Shown here: piece by piece, positions 44,090 through 52,237 of the stretch | Layout of the letters: every line of letters starts with the position of its first letter | How positions within the stretch are numbered: the stretch's first letter is position 1 | Source: Streptomyces caeruleatus | GTDB lineage: Bacteria > Actinomycetota > Actinomycetes > Streptomycetales > Streptomycetaceae | Assembly: GCF_001514235.1 (NCBI RefSeq) | Contig: NZ_KQ948924.1 | Span: forward strand, 813,832-877,831 | DNA: 64,000 nt | Direction of reading: 5' to 3' | The notes under the pieces: generated by a model | Seen by the model: only the letters and a program-made list of their open reading frames with translations | Database searches by the model: none | Told to the model about the DNA's origin: nothing | Translations under genes and position numbers: made by a program

Positions 44090-44691
44090 CGCTCGTCACC
44101 GCCCGTCTTCTTGGCGGCGGGCTTCCTGTTCGCCGTCTTCTTCGCCGCGGCCGTCTTCTTCGCCGCGGTCTTCTTGGCCGACGCCTTCTTCGCGGCCGTC
44201 TTCTTGGCGGGCGCGGGCGCCTTCTTCGCCGGGGCCTTCTTCGCCGCCTTCTTCCGGCGCGGCCGCTCCCGCGCCTCGGGCTCCTCCTCGGTGTCCGCGT
44301 CCTCCGGCTCGTCCGGCTCCTCGGACTCCTCGGGCTCCTCGTCGTCCGGGCCGAGGTCCGGCACCTCGGGCGCCACCCCGGCCAGCTGGTCACGTACCTG
44401 TGCGGTACGCCCGTGCAGCCGGTCGGCGAAGGCGTCGAGCTGTCGCTCCACCATGGCGCCGGACGCCGCCTTGCCCACACCGCGCAGGTCCTCGCGCAGC
44501 TGGTCCCCGAGCTCCTTGAACTGCGGGTTGTTCTGGAGCTGCTGGGACACCAGGTCCGCGAGCGCCCGCGGGCTCAGCTGCATGCGCTTGCCGGCCACCA
44601 ACGTGCCGACGGCGAACGCCAGTTTCATCTTCTTCGTACGTCCGAGGACGTATCCGGCCCCTACCGCGAGGCCCAGTCCCACTCGGTTCAT
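44086..44691 (-). CDS. gvpY: Gas vesicle cluster protein GvpY: histone H1-like Lys/Ala tail
   Basis: A 201-residue protein with an N-terminal hydrophobic glycine-rich segment (VGLGLAVGAGYVLGRTKKMK), a helical middle, an acidic stretch (DDEEPEESEEPDEPED), then a C-terminal tail of repeated KKAAKK, KKTAAKK, KKTAAAKK like histone H1. The tail could bind nucleic acid or the acidic GvpZ tail. Overlaps gvpZ (ATGA). Confidence 0.88.
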   Translation of the reverse strand: MNRVGLGLAVGAGYVLGRTKKMKLAFAVGTLVAGKRMQLSPRALADLVSQQLQNNPQFKELGDQLREDLRGVGKAASGAMVERQLDAFADRLHGRTAQVRDQLAGVAPEVPDLGPDDEEPEESEEPDEPEDADTEEEPEARERPRRKKAAKKAPAKKAPAPAKKTAAKKASAKKTAAKKTAAAKKTANRKPAAKKTGGDER

Positions 44692-44703
44692 CGTGCCGTC
44701 CCC

Positions 44704-44949
44704 TCAGTTGCCCGTGCCGTGCGCGAGGGCGATCTCGAGCCGGTCGAGGAGTTCGTCCTCCCGGCGGTCGAACTCGTCCTCGTCGATCTCGCCGGCCGTC
44801 AACTGCTCCTCCAGCGCGGCCAGTTCCGCACGCACGGTCGCCGGGTCGTAGTAGAGGCGCTCCGCCTCCTCCAAGACCTGTCTGATCACCCACGCGCTGC
44901 CGCGCACCGGGGCGAACGGCAGCAGCACCACCTCTCCGATCAGTCCCAC
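44704..44949 (-). CDS. gvpG: Gas vesicle protein GvpG
   Basis: An 81-residue GvpG: GEVVLLPFAPVRGSAWVIRQ then VLEEAERLYYDPATVRAELA and LEEQLTAGEIDEDEFDRRED, the compact family pattern. GvpG is an assembly factor. GTG start with GGAGTGAGG upstream; 4 bases from the gvpF stop. Confidence 0.93.
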   Translation of the reverse strand: MGLIGEVVLLPFAPVRGSAWVIRQVLEEAERLYYDPATVRAELAALEEQLTAGEIDEDEFDRREDELLDRLEIALAHGTGN

Positions 44950-44953
44950 GGCC

Positions 44954-45724
44954 TCACTCCTCCACGCTCTCCGCGCCGGTCATGGTCCCCGCGGGCTCGG
45001 CCGGGCCGGGATCGACGAAGCTGTACGGCGGCAGCGGGCCGTTGACGCGCAGATCGAGGTGCGGATGGCCCTTGCGGAGCTGTTCCACGGCCGCGAGGAA
45101 GGTCTCGACGCCCTCGCGGTCCACCAGGAACGACACGTTGGCGAGCCAGCCGGAGGAGTCGGGGCCGACGCTGACCGCGTCCGCCGCCGGTTCCAGGGTG
45201 TGCTGGACGTCGGTCGCGTCCTCGGCCTCCTGGGCCTTGACCGCGGCGACCACCATCTCGCCGAGCCGCAGCCGCTCCTCGTAAGTGCCGCCGCCGGCCT
45301 GCCGGTTGGCCTCCGTGATGGCCCGGATCTCCGGGTTCTCGGACAGTACGCGGTGCAGCACGGCCTCTTCGGCGTGGCTGGCCTTGATGTTGTACTCGAC
45401 CTTGCCGTCCAGGGCCGTGAGGCGTTCCTTGTAGTGCTCGGCGCGCTCGGCGAGGACCGAGGTGACCGCGTCGTCGTCGGGGGCGATGCTCCCGAACCGC
45501 ATGGGCAGCACGCACCCGGCCGCGCCCGCCTCGGCGAGCACGTTCGAGTGGGCGAGCAGTTCCTTGCGCTTGGGGCGCAGCCCTTCGGGGGCGTCGCTGA
45601 CGAGCGCGGCCAGCTCGCCCTGCTTCAGGACGCGCACCGGGCTGGGCGGGTCGCCGACGCCGCCCACGGCGCTTGAGAGGGAGGGGCGCGAGCTCGCGGT
45701 GATGCCGTACACGTACGTGCTCAC
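44954..45724 (-). CDS. gvpF: Gas vesicle protein GvpF (GvpL/GvpF family)
   Basis: A 256-residue GvpF: STYVYGITASSRPSLSS at the start, GELAALVSDAPEGLRPKRKE, VLPMRFGSIAPDDDAVTSVL, VEYNIKASHAEEAVL and GPLPPYSFVDPG at the end. GvpF interacts with GvpA and is found on the gas-facing side in other organisms. The GTG overlaps the gvpA stop (GTGA). Confidence 0.94.
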   Translation of the reverse strand: MSTYVYGITASSRPSLSSAVGGVGDPPSPVRVLKQGELAALVSDAPEGLRPKRKELLAHSNVLAEAGAAGCVLPMRFGSIAPDDDAVTSVLAERAEHYKERLTALDGKVEYNIKASHAEEAVLHRVLSENPEIRAITEANRQAGGGTYEERLRLGEMVVAAVKAQEAEDATDVQHTLEPAADAVSVGPDSSGWLANVSFLVDREGVETFLAAVEQLRKGHPHLDLRVNGPLPPYSFVDPGPAEPAGTMTGAESVEE

Positions 45725-46146
45725 TCCTGCTCCTCCTTCCGGCGCGAGGCGGTGGACTTGCGGGCGCGCGGCTTGGGCTCGCGCTCCCCTTCGTCCCGCG
45801 CCTGCTTGAAGGCGTCGGAGATGGTCTCGGCGGCGCCGGACAGGGCCCCCTTGGACTTGCCGCGCGCACCGGACTCGGTGAGCTCGCCGACCAGGTCGGG
45901 CAGACCCGGGTCCTTGCGCGGGCCGGCCTCCAGGTCGAGCCGGTTGCACGCCTCGGCGAAGCGGAGATAGGTGTCGACGCTGGCGACGACGACCCGTACG
46001 TCGATCTTGAGGATCTCGATGCCGACGAGGGAGACCCGTACGAACGCGTCGATGACGAGCCCCCTGTCGAGGACGAGCTCCAGGACGTCGTAGAGGCCGC
46101 TGCTGCCGCCTCCGCCTCCGGTCTGCTGTGCCGGTACTACGGTCAT
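45721..46146 (-). CDS. gvpA: Gas vesicle structural protein GvpA, with long C-terminal extension
   Basis: A 141-residue protein. The core is unmistakable: SGLYDVLELVLDRGLVIDAF, VRVSLVGIEILKIDVRVVVA, SVDTYLRFAEACNRLDLEAG. Canonical GvpA is ~70 residues; this one has an N-terminal Gly-rich lead and ~60 extra C-terminal residues ending in basic KPRARKSTASRRKEEQE. This is usual for the Streptomyces locus and may explain why buoyant vesicles are not commonly seen in the genus. AAGGAGGA precedes the ATG at 46146. Confidence 0.94.
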   Translation of the reverse strand: MTVVPAQQTGGGGGSSGLYDVLELVLDRGLVIDAFVRVSLVGIEILKIDVRVVVASVDTYLRFAEACNRLDLEAGPRKDPGLPDLVGELTESGARGKSKGALSGAAETISDAFKQARDEGEREPKPRARKSTASRRKEEQE

Positions 46147-46201
46147 GCCGGCCGTTCCTCCTTGTCCGGGGATGATGTGACGGGCGTGGGTGGGCGGCGG
46201 C

Positions 46202-46534
46202 CTAACGGCCGCCGGACCTTCGTGCGTCGGACCGTCCGCGTTCGTAGCGGCGGACACGGCGGTAGCCGGTGAGCTGGCCCTGCTGGTCGAGGTCGACCTG
46301 GTAGCTCGCCATCAGGCTCATCGTGTCGGGGACACGGGCCAGCTCCAGGACCTCGATCTCCAGCACCCAGCCGTCCTCGGTCTGCTCGAACGAGGACACC
46401 GTCTCCGCGGCCTTGCCGGTGAGCTCGGCGAGCTGGGCGCGCGCCTGGCGCAGCACTTCCATGGGGCTCGGCATGTCGTCCGCCCCGCCCTGTCGTTGTC
46501 TGGATGATTTGGGTGAGTTCTGTGAATCAGTCAT
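46202..46534 (-). CDS. gvpO: Gas vesicle protein GvpO
   Basis: A 110-residue GvpO: PMEVLRQARAQLAELTGKAA, VSSFEQTEDGWVLEIEVLEL, ARVPDTMSLMASYQVDLDQQ, GYRRVRRYERG. It opens the cluster. GGGAGG precedes the ATG. In haloarchaea GvpO is required for vesicle formation. A weak sigma-B-like promoter lies 20-43 bases upstream. Confidence 0.93.
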   Translation of the reverse strand: MTDSQNSPKSSRQRQGGADDMPSPMEVLRQARAQLAELTGKAAETVSSFEQTEDGWVLEIEVLELARVPDTMSLMASYQVDLDQQGQLTGYRRVRRYERGRSDARRSGGR

Positions 46535-46553
46535 GGGCGCCTCCCACGGCGAG

Positions 46554-46577
46554 TGGCCCGGAAGGCGTCGGCCAAAC
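46554..46577 (-). promoter_or_regulatory. Weak sigma-B-like promoter for the gvp operon
   Basis: On the minus strand GTTT-N14-GGGCCA. The -35 and spacing fit GNNT-N14-16-GGGTAC/T but the -10 matches only the GGG. It is in the right place before gvpO. Confidence 0.25.
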
Positions 46578-46610
46578 CCATGAGTTCGCGTGTGTCAGCC
46601 ACGGAGCGCG

Positions 46611-47533
46611 TCAACCACGGAGTGCGTCGAGCCTGCGCCGGGCGGGTCCCAGGGCGCGGGGGTGGCTCATCACCCCCGCCCAGGGGTTCGTGCGGGCCTG
46701 GTCCACGGCGTCGGCGATGGTCCAGCGGCGGGCGTCGAGGTCCGGGTCGTCCAGCTCGGCCCAGGTCAGGGGCGTGGCCACGGGGGCGCCGGGCCGGGGG
46801 CGCACGGTGAAGGGCGCGACCGCCGTCTGGGCGTAGGCGTTGCGCTGCACGTCCAGGTAGAGACGGTCACCGCGGTCCTTCTTGCGGGCGGCGGTGGTGA
46901 GCCGGTCCGGGTGGGCGTCGACGAGGGTGTCGGCGACGTCCCGGGCGAACCGGCGTACCTCGTCGAAGTCCTGGTCCCCCTTCAGCGGTACGACGACGTG
47001 CAGGCCGCGTGACCCGGTGGTCATCAGCGCCGACGGAAGCTTCAAGGAGTCGAGCAGCTCACCGAGCAGCCCGGCCGCCTCCCGTACCTGCCCGAAGTCG
47101 TCGCCGGCCGGGTCGAGGTCGAAGACCAGCCGGTCGGGGAAGTCGATCCGGTCGGTGCGCGACAGCCAGCGGTGCAGGGTGAGACAGCGAGGTAGACGAG
47201 GGTCGCCACGTCGTCGCAGACCGTGTGGCGGACGGTGCCGTCCTCCTTGGCCACCTCGACCCGGGTGATCCAGTCCGGGTAGTGGTCCGGGGTGTTCTTC
47301 TGCATGAACTGCGGGCCGTGGACGCCGTCGGGGTGCCGCTCCAGCATCAGCGGGCGGCCGCGCAGGTGCGGCAGCATGAACTCGGCGACGGACCGGTAGT
47401 AGTCGACGAGGTCGCCCTTGGTGTACTCCTTCGCGCCCCCGTCACCGGGAAAGAGCACCTTGTCGACGCGTTTGACCTCGACGGCACGGCGCCCCGCCCG
47501 CACCTGCCTCGTATCGTCGCCGCCTCCGGTCAC
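46611..47533 (-). pseudogene. LigD-type DNA polymerase domain gene, frameshifted
   Basis: The N-terminal part (KRVDKVLFPGDGGAKEYTKG, PLMLERHPDGVHGPQFMQKN, HTVCDDVATLVYLA) and the C-terminal part (PSALMTTGSRGLHVVVPLKG onwards) are clear LigD-like primase-polymerase sequence but in different frames. At about 47190 the expected YLA-N-x-x-C-LTLHRW is reduced to YLA|CLTLHRW with a frame change, as from a ~10-bp deletion. The catalytic LVFDLDPAGDD follows in the new frame. It may be inactive, or a sequencing error. It overlaps the transketolase gene upstream by 4 bases. No ku or ligase gene is adjacent. Confidence 0.78.
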
Positions 47534-49377
47534 CGTACGACCGCCTCCTCCACCAGCAGCTTCCCGGCGGCGGCGATGGAGGCCGCGTCGATGCCCGCGG
47601 CGTGCAGCTGCTCGTCCGGGGAGGCCGAGCCGGGCATCCTGCGGACGGCGAGGCGCACCAGGCGCGGCACCGGGCGCCCGTCGAGGAACGCGTCGAGGAC
47701 GGCGTCGCCGAGGCCGCCCTCCTCGTGGTGGTCCTCCACGGTGAGCAGACAGCCGGTCTCCTCGGCGGCCCGGCGCAGGGTGGCCCGGTCGACGGGCTTG
47801 ACCGAGTAGAGGTCGACGACCCGGACCTGGATGCCCTCGCGGTCCAGGGTGTCGGCGGCGGCAAGCGCCTCGTGCACGGTGACGCCGGCCGCGACGACGG
47901 TCAGCCGGTCGTGGTCACCGGAGCGCAGCACCTTGCTGCCGCCGACTGGGAACTCCTCGTCGGGCCCGTAGATCACCGGGGCGGATCCGCGCGAGGTGCG
48001 CAGATAGCGGACGCCGTCCAGGCCGGCCATTTCGGCGACGAGCTGCGCGGTCTGGTTGGCGTCGCACGGGTACAGCACGGTCGAGCCGTGCACGGCGCGC
48101 ATCATCGCCAGGTCCTCCAGGCCCATCTGGCTCGGCCCGTCCTGCCCGATGGCTACGCCCGCGTGCGAGCCGACGAGGTTGACGCCGGCGCCGCTGACCG
48201 ACGCCATGCGGATGAAGTCGTGGGCGCGGGTGAGGAAGGCCGCGAAGGTGGAGGCGTACGGCACCCAGCCGCGGGTCGCGAGCCCCACCGCGGCGGCGAC
48301 CATCTGCTGCTCGGCGATGTAGCACTCGAAGAACCGGTCGGGGTGTTCCTTGGCGAAGAACTCGGCGCGGGTGGAGTCGCTCACCTCGCCGTCGAGGGCG
48401 ACGATGTCACCGCGTCCGGTGCCGAGCGCGGCGAGCGCCTCGCCGTAGGCGTTGCGGGTGGCGAGCTCCTCCCCCTTCTCCCAGCGGGGCAGCTCGACGT
48501 GTCCGGCGGGCACGGCGTGCAGCATGCGGGTCGCGGGCGGTTCATGGACCCGGACGCGCAGGTCGCGCCGTCCGCCGAGTTCGGCGATGGCCTCGTCGGC
48601 GTCCGGCAGCGGCTTGCCGTGCAGTCCCTCACGGTCCTCGACGGCTTCGACGCCCTTGCCCTTGAGGGTGCGGGCGAGGATCACGGTGGGCTGTCCGACG
48701 GTGGACCGGGCCTCTCCGTACGCGCGGTCGATGGCGTCCACGTCGTGTCCGTCGACCTCGATCGTGTGCCAGCCGAAGGCCTGGAAGCGCCGGGCGTAGG
48801 CGTCGAGGTCGTGCCCGTGCCGGGTCGGGCCGCGCTGGCCGAGCCGGTTCACGTCGACGATCGCGGTGAGGTTGTCCAGATGCTCGTACGCCGCGTGCTC
48901 GGCGGCCTCCCACACGGACCCCTCGGCGAGCTCGCTGTCCCCGCACAGCACCCACACCCGGTACCCGCCGCGGTCCAGCCGCTTCCCGGCGAGCGCGATT
49001 CCGACAGCGATCGGCAGTCCCTGCCCGAGCGATCCGGTCGCGGTCTCCACCCACGGCAGCTGCCTCGGCGTCGGATGCCCCTCCAGCCGGCTGCCGAGCT
49101 TGCGGAACGTGACCAGCTCGCCGTCCTCGATGGCGTCCGCGGCCTTGAACGCGGAGTACAGCAGGGGCGAGGCGTGTCCCTTGGACAGGACGAAGCGGTC
49201 GTTGCCGGGGTGCGCCGGCCGGTCGATGTCGTAGCGCAGATGCTCCGCGAGGAGTACGGCCATCAGATCCGCGGCGGACATCGACGACGTCGGATGCCCG
49301 GACCCCGCGGCGTCGGAGGCACGCACGCTGTCCACGCGCAACTGCTGGGCCAGTTCGACGAGTTCAGCGGTGTTCAT
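47530..49377 (-). CDS. Transketolase
   Basis: A 615-residue transketolase, transferring two-carbon units in the pentose phosphate pathway with TPP. Visible: SGHPTSSMSAADLMAVLLAE, GHASPLLYSAFKA, TATGSLGQGLPIAVGIALA, the TPP motif CGDSELAEGSVWEAAEHA ending in VDVNRLGQ, and the C-terminal half with ECYIAEQQMVAAAVGLATRG and GSHAGVAIGQDGPSQMGLED. Full length for the shorter bacterial type. Overlaps the end of the upstream NADH dehydrogenase gene by 14 bases. Confidence 0.93.
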   Translation of the reverse strand: MNTAELVELAQQLRVDSVRASDAAGSGHPTSSMSAADLMAVLLAEHLRYDIDRPAHPGNDRFVLSKGHASPLLYSAFKAADAIEDGELVTFRKLGSRLEGHPTPRQLPWVETATGSLGQGLPIAVGIALAGKRLDRGGYRVWVLCGDSELAEGSVWEAAEHAAYEHLDNLTAIVDVNRLGQRGPTRHGHDLDAYARRFQAFGWHTIEVDGHDVDAIDRAYGEARSTVGQPTVILARTLKGKGVEAVEDREGLHGKPLPDADEAIAELGGRRDLRVRVHEPPATRMLHAVPAGHVELPRWEKGEELATRNAYGEALAALGTGRGDIVALDGEVSDSTRAEFFAKEHPDRFFECYIAEQQMVAAAVGLATRGWVPYASTFAAFLTRAHDFIRMASVSGAGVNLVGSHAGVAIGQDGPSQMGLEDLAMMRAVHGSTVLYPCDANQTAQLVAEMAGLDGVRYLRTSRGSAPVIYGPDEEFPVGGSKVLRSGDHDRLTVVAAGVTVHEALAAADTLDREGIQVRVVDLYSVKPVDRATLRRAAEETGCLLTVEDHHEEGGLGDAVLDAFLDGRPVPRLVRLAVRRMPGSASPDEQLHAAGIDAASIAAAGKLLVEEAVVR

Positions 49378-51052
49378 GGGTGTCCTGGTCTCCTTCGGAA
49401 GGCTGACGGGAGCGGGGTTCGGGGGCTATGGGGGCGTCCGGATGCGGCTTGTGGACGGCAGGGGATCCGGGCGGTGGTTCGCCCCCCTCAAAGGCGCCGG
49501 CGTCCGGCTCGCGACCGGCTCGCAGATCGGGGCGCGTCACCGGGCCGGGGGGTTCGGGGTGCTTGGCGGCGTCCGGGTCCTGGACGGGGTCGGGGTCCTG
49601 GACGGGGCCGGGGTCCTGGACGGGGCCGGGGTCCTGGACGGGGACGGGGTCCTGGACGGGGTCCGGCTCAGCACCCTGCTGAGTCCGCGCAGGCTCACCA
49701 CCGGCCCGCTTCCCCACAGGCTCTCCAGCCGGCGACGGGTTCTCCGGTCGCCCCGGCATCCGCGCCAGCTCCGGCGAAGCCGTGTCCAGCGGTACCGACC
49801 ACGAGCGCACCAGCCCCAGCTGGACGGCCTGGCGCGGAAGTACGGCGTCCAGGAGCCAGTCGGCGGCGACGCGGACGCGGTTGCCCGGCATCGCGGCGAG
49901 GTGGTAGCCGCGGGTGACGGCGCCCGCCGCGACGCCGGAGAGGTGGATGCCGAGCGGGTTGGCGGCCGCCTTGACGCCGCCGAGGTCCACGACGAAGCCC
50001 ATGTCGCGGTGGCGGTAGGCGCGCCGCTGGCCGAGCCCCAGGGACGCGGCGACGTTGTGGGCCACGGCCTTGCCCTGCCGCCAGGCGTGCTGGGCGGTCA
50101 TCGGCGTGTACTCGCCGGGCTTCTCCAGGTCGGGTACGGCGGCCCCGTCCCCGGCGGCGAACACCTCGGGCCGGCCCGGCACCTGGAGGTGCGGGTCCAC
50201 GAGGAGCCGGCCCCGCTCCAGGGGCAGGCCCAGGGACTCGGCGAGCGGATCGGGCCGTACGCCGACGCACCACACCAGGGTCCGGGTGTCGACGAACTCG
50301 CCGTCGGTCAGCAGCACCCCACGGTGCGTGGCCTCCTTCACGGAGGTGCCCATCCGCACGTCCACGCCGCGCTCGCGCAGCACCCGGTCGGCGGTGCGGG
50401 AGAGCCTCGGGTCCAGTTCGGGCAGCACGCGGTCGGCGATGTCGAGCAGCAGCCAGCGTGGCCGCATCCCGGCCCGCAGAGGGTGTTTGCGCACCTGGGC
50501 GTCGGTGAACAGCTGTCCCTGCGCGGCGACCTCCGTGCCGGTGTACCCGGCACCCACCACGACGAAGGTGCACCGCGCGGCGCAGCTCTCGGGGTCGTCG
50601 GCGGCGGCCGCCAGCTCCACCTGCCGGGTCACGTGGTCGCGCAGGTACAGCGCCTCGGGCAGGCCGCGGAAGCCGTGCGCGTGCTCGGCGACGCCGGGGA
50701 TGGGCAGCAGCTTGTTGACGCTGCCCGCGGCGAGGATCAGCCGGTCGAAGGGCAGGGTGCCGGCGTCGCCCTCGGGCCCGGTGTAGTGGACGGTGTGTCC
50801 GTCGAGGTCGACCGAGTCGGCCTCGCCCAGCACGAGCCGTACATGGGGCAGGGTGCCGGAGAGGGAGACGGTCACCCGGCGCGGTTCCAGGATGCCGGCG
50901 GCGACCTGGGGCAGCAGGGGCAGATACAGGAAGTAGTCGGTCGGGTTCAGCAGGGTGATGTCGGCCTTGTCCCGGGTGAGCCGGGAGAGCGTGCGGGCCG
51001 CCCGGTACCCGGCGAATCCGGCGCCGACGATCACGATGCGGGGTCGACTCAC
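49364..51052 (-). CDS. Type II NADH dehydrogenase-like FAD oxidoreductase with Pro-rich repeat tail
   Basis: A 562-residue protein. Residues 1-430 are a NADH:quinone oxidoreductase (NDH-2)-like flavoprotein: IVIVGAGFAGYRAARTLSRL (FAD), FVVVGAGYTGTEVAAQG (NAD), and VFAAGDGAAVPDL. The last ~110 residues are low complexity, with five tandem PVQDPx repeats and many Pro/Glu. GGAGG precedes the GTG at 51052. First gene of a minus-strand operon with transketolase and the LigD-like gene. A GTTT-N14-GGGGGA sequence upstream (51096-51119) is only a partial sigma-B match. Confidence 0.88.
   Translation of the reverse strand: MSRPRIVIVGAGFAGYRAARTLSRLTRDKADITLLNPTDYFLYLPLLPQVAAGILEPRRVTVSLSGTLPHVRLVLGEADSVDLDGHTVHYTGPEGDAGTLPFDRLILAAGSVNKLLPIPGVAEHAHGFRGLPEALYLRDHVTRQVELAAAADDPESCAARCTFVVVGAGYTGTEVAAQGQLFTDAQVRKHPLRAGMRPRWLLLDIADRVLPELDPRLSRTADRVLRERGVDVRMGTSVKEATHRGVLLTDGEFVDTRTLVWCVGVRPDPLAESLGLPLERGRLLVDPHLQVPGRPEVFAAGDGAAVPDLEKPGEYTPMTAQHAWRQGKAVAHNVAASLGLGQRRAYRHRDMGFVVDLGGVKAAANPLGIHLSGVAAGAVTRGYHLAAMPGNRVRVAADWLLDAVLPRQAVQLGLVRSWSVPLDTASPELARMPGRPENPSPAGEPVGKRAGGEPARTQQGAEPDPVQDPVPVQDPGPVQDPGPVQDPDPVQDPDAAKHPEPPGPVTRPDLRAGREPDAGAFEGGEPPPGSPAVHKPHPDAPIAPEPRSRQPSEGDQDTHEHR
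49576..49661 (+). repeat. Five tandem 18-bp units in coding sequence
   Basis: GGTCCTGGACGGGG recurs with an exact 18-base period at 49576, 49594, 49612, 49630 and 49648. On the minus strand it encodes the PVQDP[GDV] repeats in the disordered tail of the NADH dehydrogenase-like protein. Confidence 0.92.
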
Positions 51053-51179
51053 GGTGTGCCTCCGGGGCTGTCGCGTACCTCGGGAGCCTTCCGCGTCCCC
51101 CTGGTCAAGGCACCCAAACGTCGCCCGCGGGCAGCGCCGGTCCCCAGCACACCGGCCCGTACGTCCCGTCTCCGGCCCG

Positions 51180-51203
51180 GTTTCCCGCCGGGCCGCCGGG
51201 TAC
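51180..51203 (+). promoter_or_regulatory. Consensus sigma-B promoter for the F420-type oxidoreductase operon
   Basis: GTTT-N14-GGGTAC, the best match in the window to the sigma-B pattern, placed 58 bases before the ATG at 51262. Confidence 0.65.
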
Positions 51204-51261
51204 CCGGACGGCGACCCGTCCCCGCCGCCGTCCCGACGCGGCAGTTCCAGAGGTGCCCCCC

Positions 51262-52218
51262 ATGCCCGAGTACGGCTACTTCCTGGCGTGCGAGGAGTTC
51301 CGTCCCGCCGAACTCGTCGAGCAGGCGAGGATGGCGGAACAGGCCGGATTCCAGTCGCTGTGGATATCGGACCACTACCACCCGTGGAACGACGCACAGG
51401 GCGAGAGCCCCTTCGTGTGGTCGGTGATCGGCGCGATCTCGGAGGCGGTGTCGCTGCCCGTCGAGACGGCCGTGACCTGCCCGACCGCGCGGATCCACCC
51501 GGCGGTGGTGGCACAGGCCGCGGCGACCTCCGCGGTCATGACGAACGGCCGTTTCCGGCTCGGCGTCGGCTCGGGCGAGGCCCTCAACGAGCACATTCTC
51601 GGCCATGTGTGGCCGCCCGCGAGCGTCCGCCTGGAGATGCTGGAGGAGGCGATCCTGATCATGCGCCGGCTGTTCACCGGTGAGGAGATCAGCCACTACG
51701 GCAGCCACTACCGGGTGGAGAACGCCCGCCTCTACACGGTCCCCGACGAGCCCGTCCAGATCGACGTCTCCGGCTTCGGCCCGGCGGCGACGGCCCTCGC
51801 GGCCCGCGTCGGCGACGGCTTCATCACGATGATGCCGGACGAGGAGATGGTGACGCGGTTCCGCAAGGGCGGCGGCCACGGCAAGCCGGTGATGGGCGGC
51901 ACCAAGGTCTGCTACGGCACCGACCGCGACGAGGCCGTGCGCACGGTGCGCCGGCTGTGGTCCAACCAGCTGCTGCCCGGCGAGATGGCCCAGATCCTGC
52001 CCTCGCCGCGCCACTTCGAGCAGCTGGGACCGCTGGTCACCGAGCAGATGGTGAGCGAGAACACGGTGTGCGGCGACGACGTCGACGAGCACGTGTCCGA
52101 GCTGAAGGCCTTCGCCGACGCGGGCTTCGACCGCGTGTACGTCAGTCAGATCGGCCCCGACCAGCGCGGCTTCTTCGACTTCTACCGTACGAAGGTGCTG
52201 CCGCAGCTCCAGCCGTGA
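51262..52218 (+). CDS. F420-dependent LLM-class oxidoreductase
   Basis: A 318-residue luciferase-like (LLM) flavin/F420 enzyme resembling F420-dependent glucose-6-phosphate dehydrogenase-like proteins. Seen: LVEQARMAEQAGFQSLWISD followed by HYHPWNDAQGESPF (active-site His), TNGRFRLGVGSGEALNEHIL, and FDRVYVSQIGPDQRGFFDFY. AGAGG precedes the ATG. The following enolase-superfamily gene is 19 bases away, so both share the sigma-B-like promoter. The substrate is unknown. Confidence 0.9.
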   Translation: MPEYGYFLACEEFRPAELVEQARMAEQAGFQSLWISDHYHPWNDAQGESPFVWSVIGAISEAVSLPVETAVTCPTARIHPAVVAQAAATSAVMTNGRFRLGVGSGEALNEHILGHVWPPASVRLEMLEEAILIMRRLFTGEEISHYGSHYRVENARLYTVPDEPVQIDVSGFGPAATALAARVGDGFITMMPDEEMVTRFRKGGGHGKPVMGGTKVCYGTDRDEAVRTVRRLWSNQLLPGEMAQILPSPRHFEQLGPLVTEQMVSENTVCGDDVDEHVSELKAFADAGFDRVYVSQIGPDQRGFFDFYRTKVLPQLQP

Positions 52219-52237
52219 CGAGGGGCGGACCCACGCG

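Noticed and set aside
46611..47533. A complete bacterial NHEJ system
   Set aside because: Only a frameshifted polymerase domain is present; no ku or ATP-dependent ligase gene occurs in the window.
49576..49661. Regular 18-bp repeats considered as a CRISPR array
   Set aside because: The period is contiguous with no unique spacers and the repeats encode in-frame PVQDP units of a protein; no cas genes are nearby.
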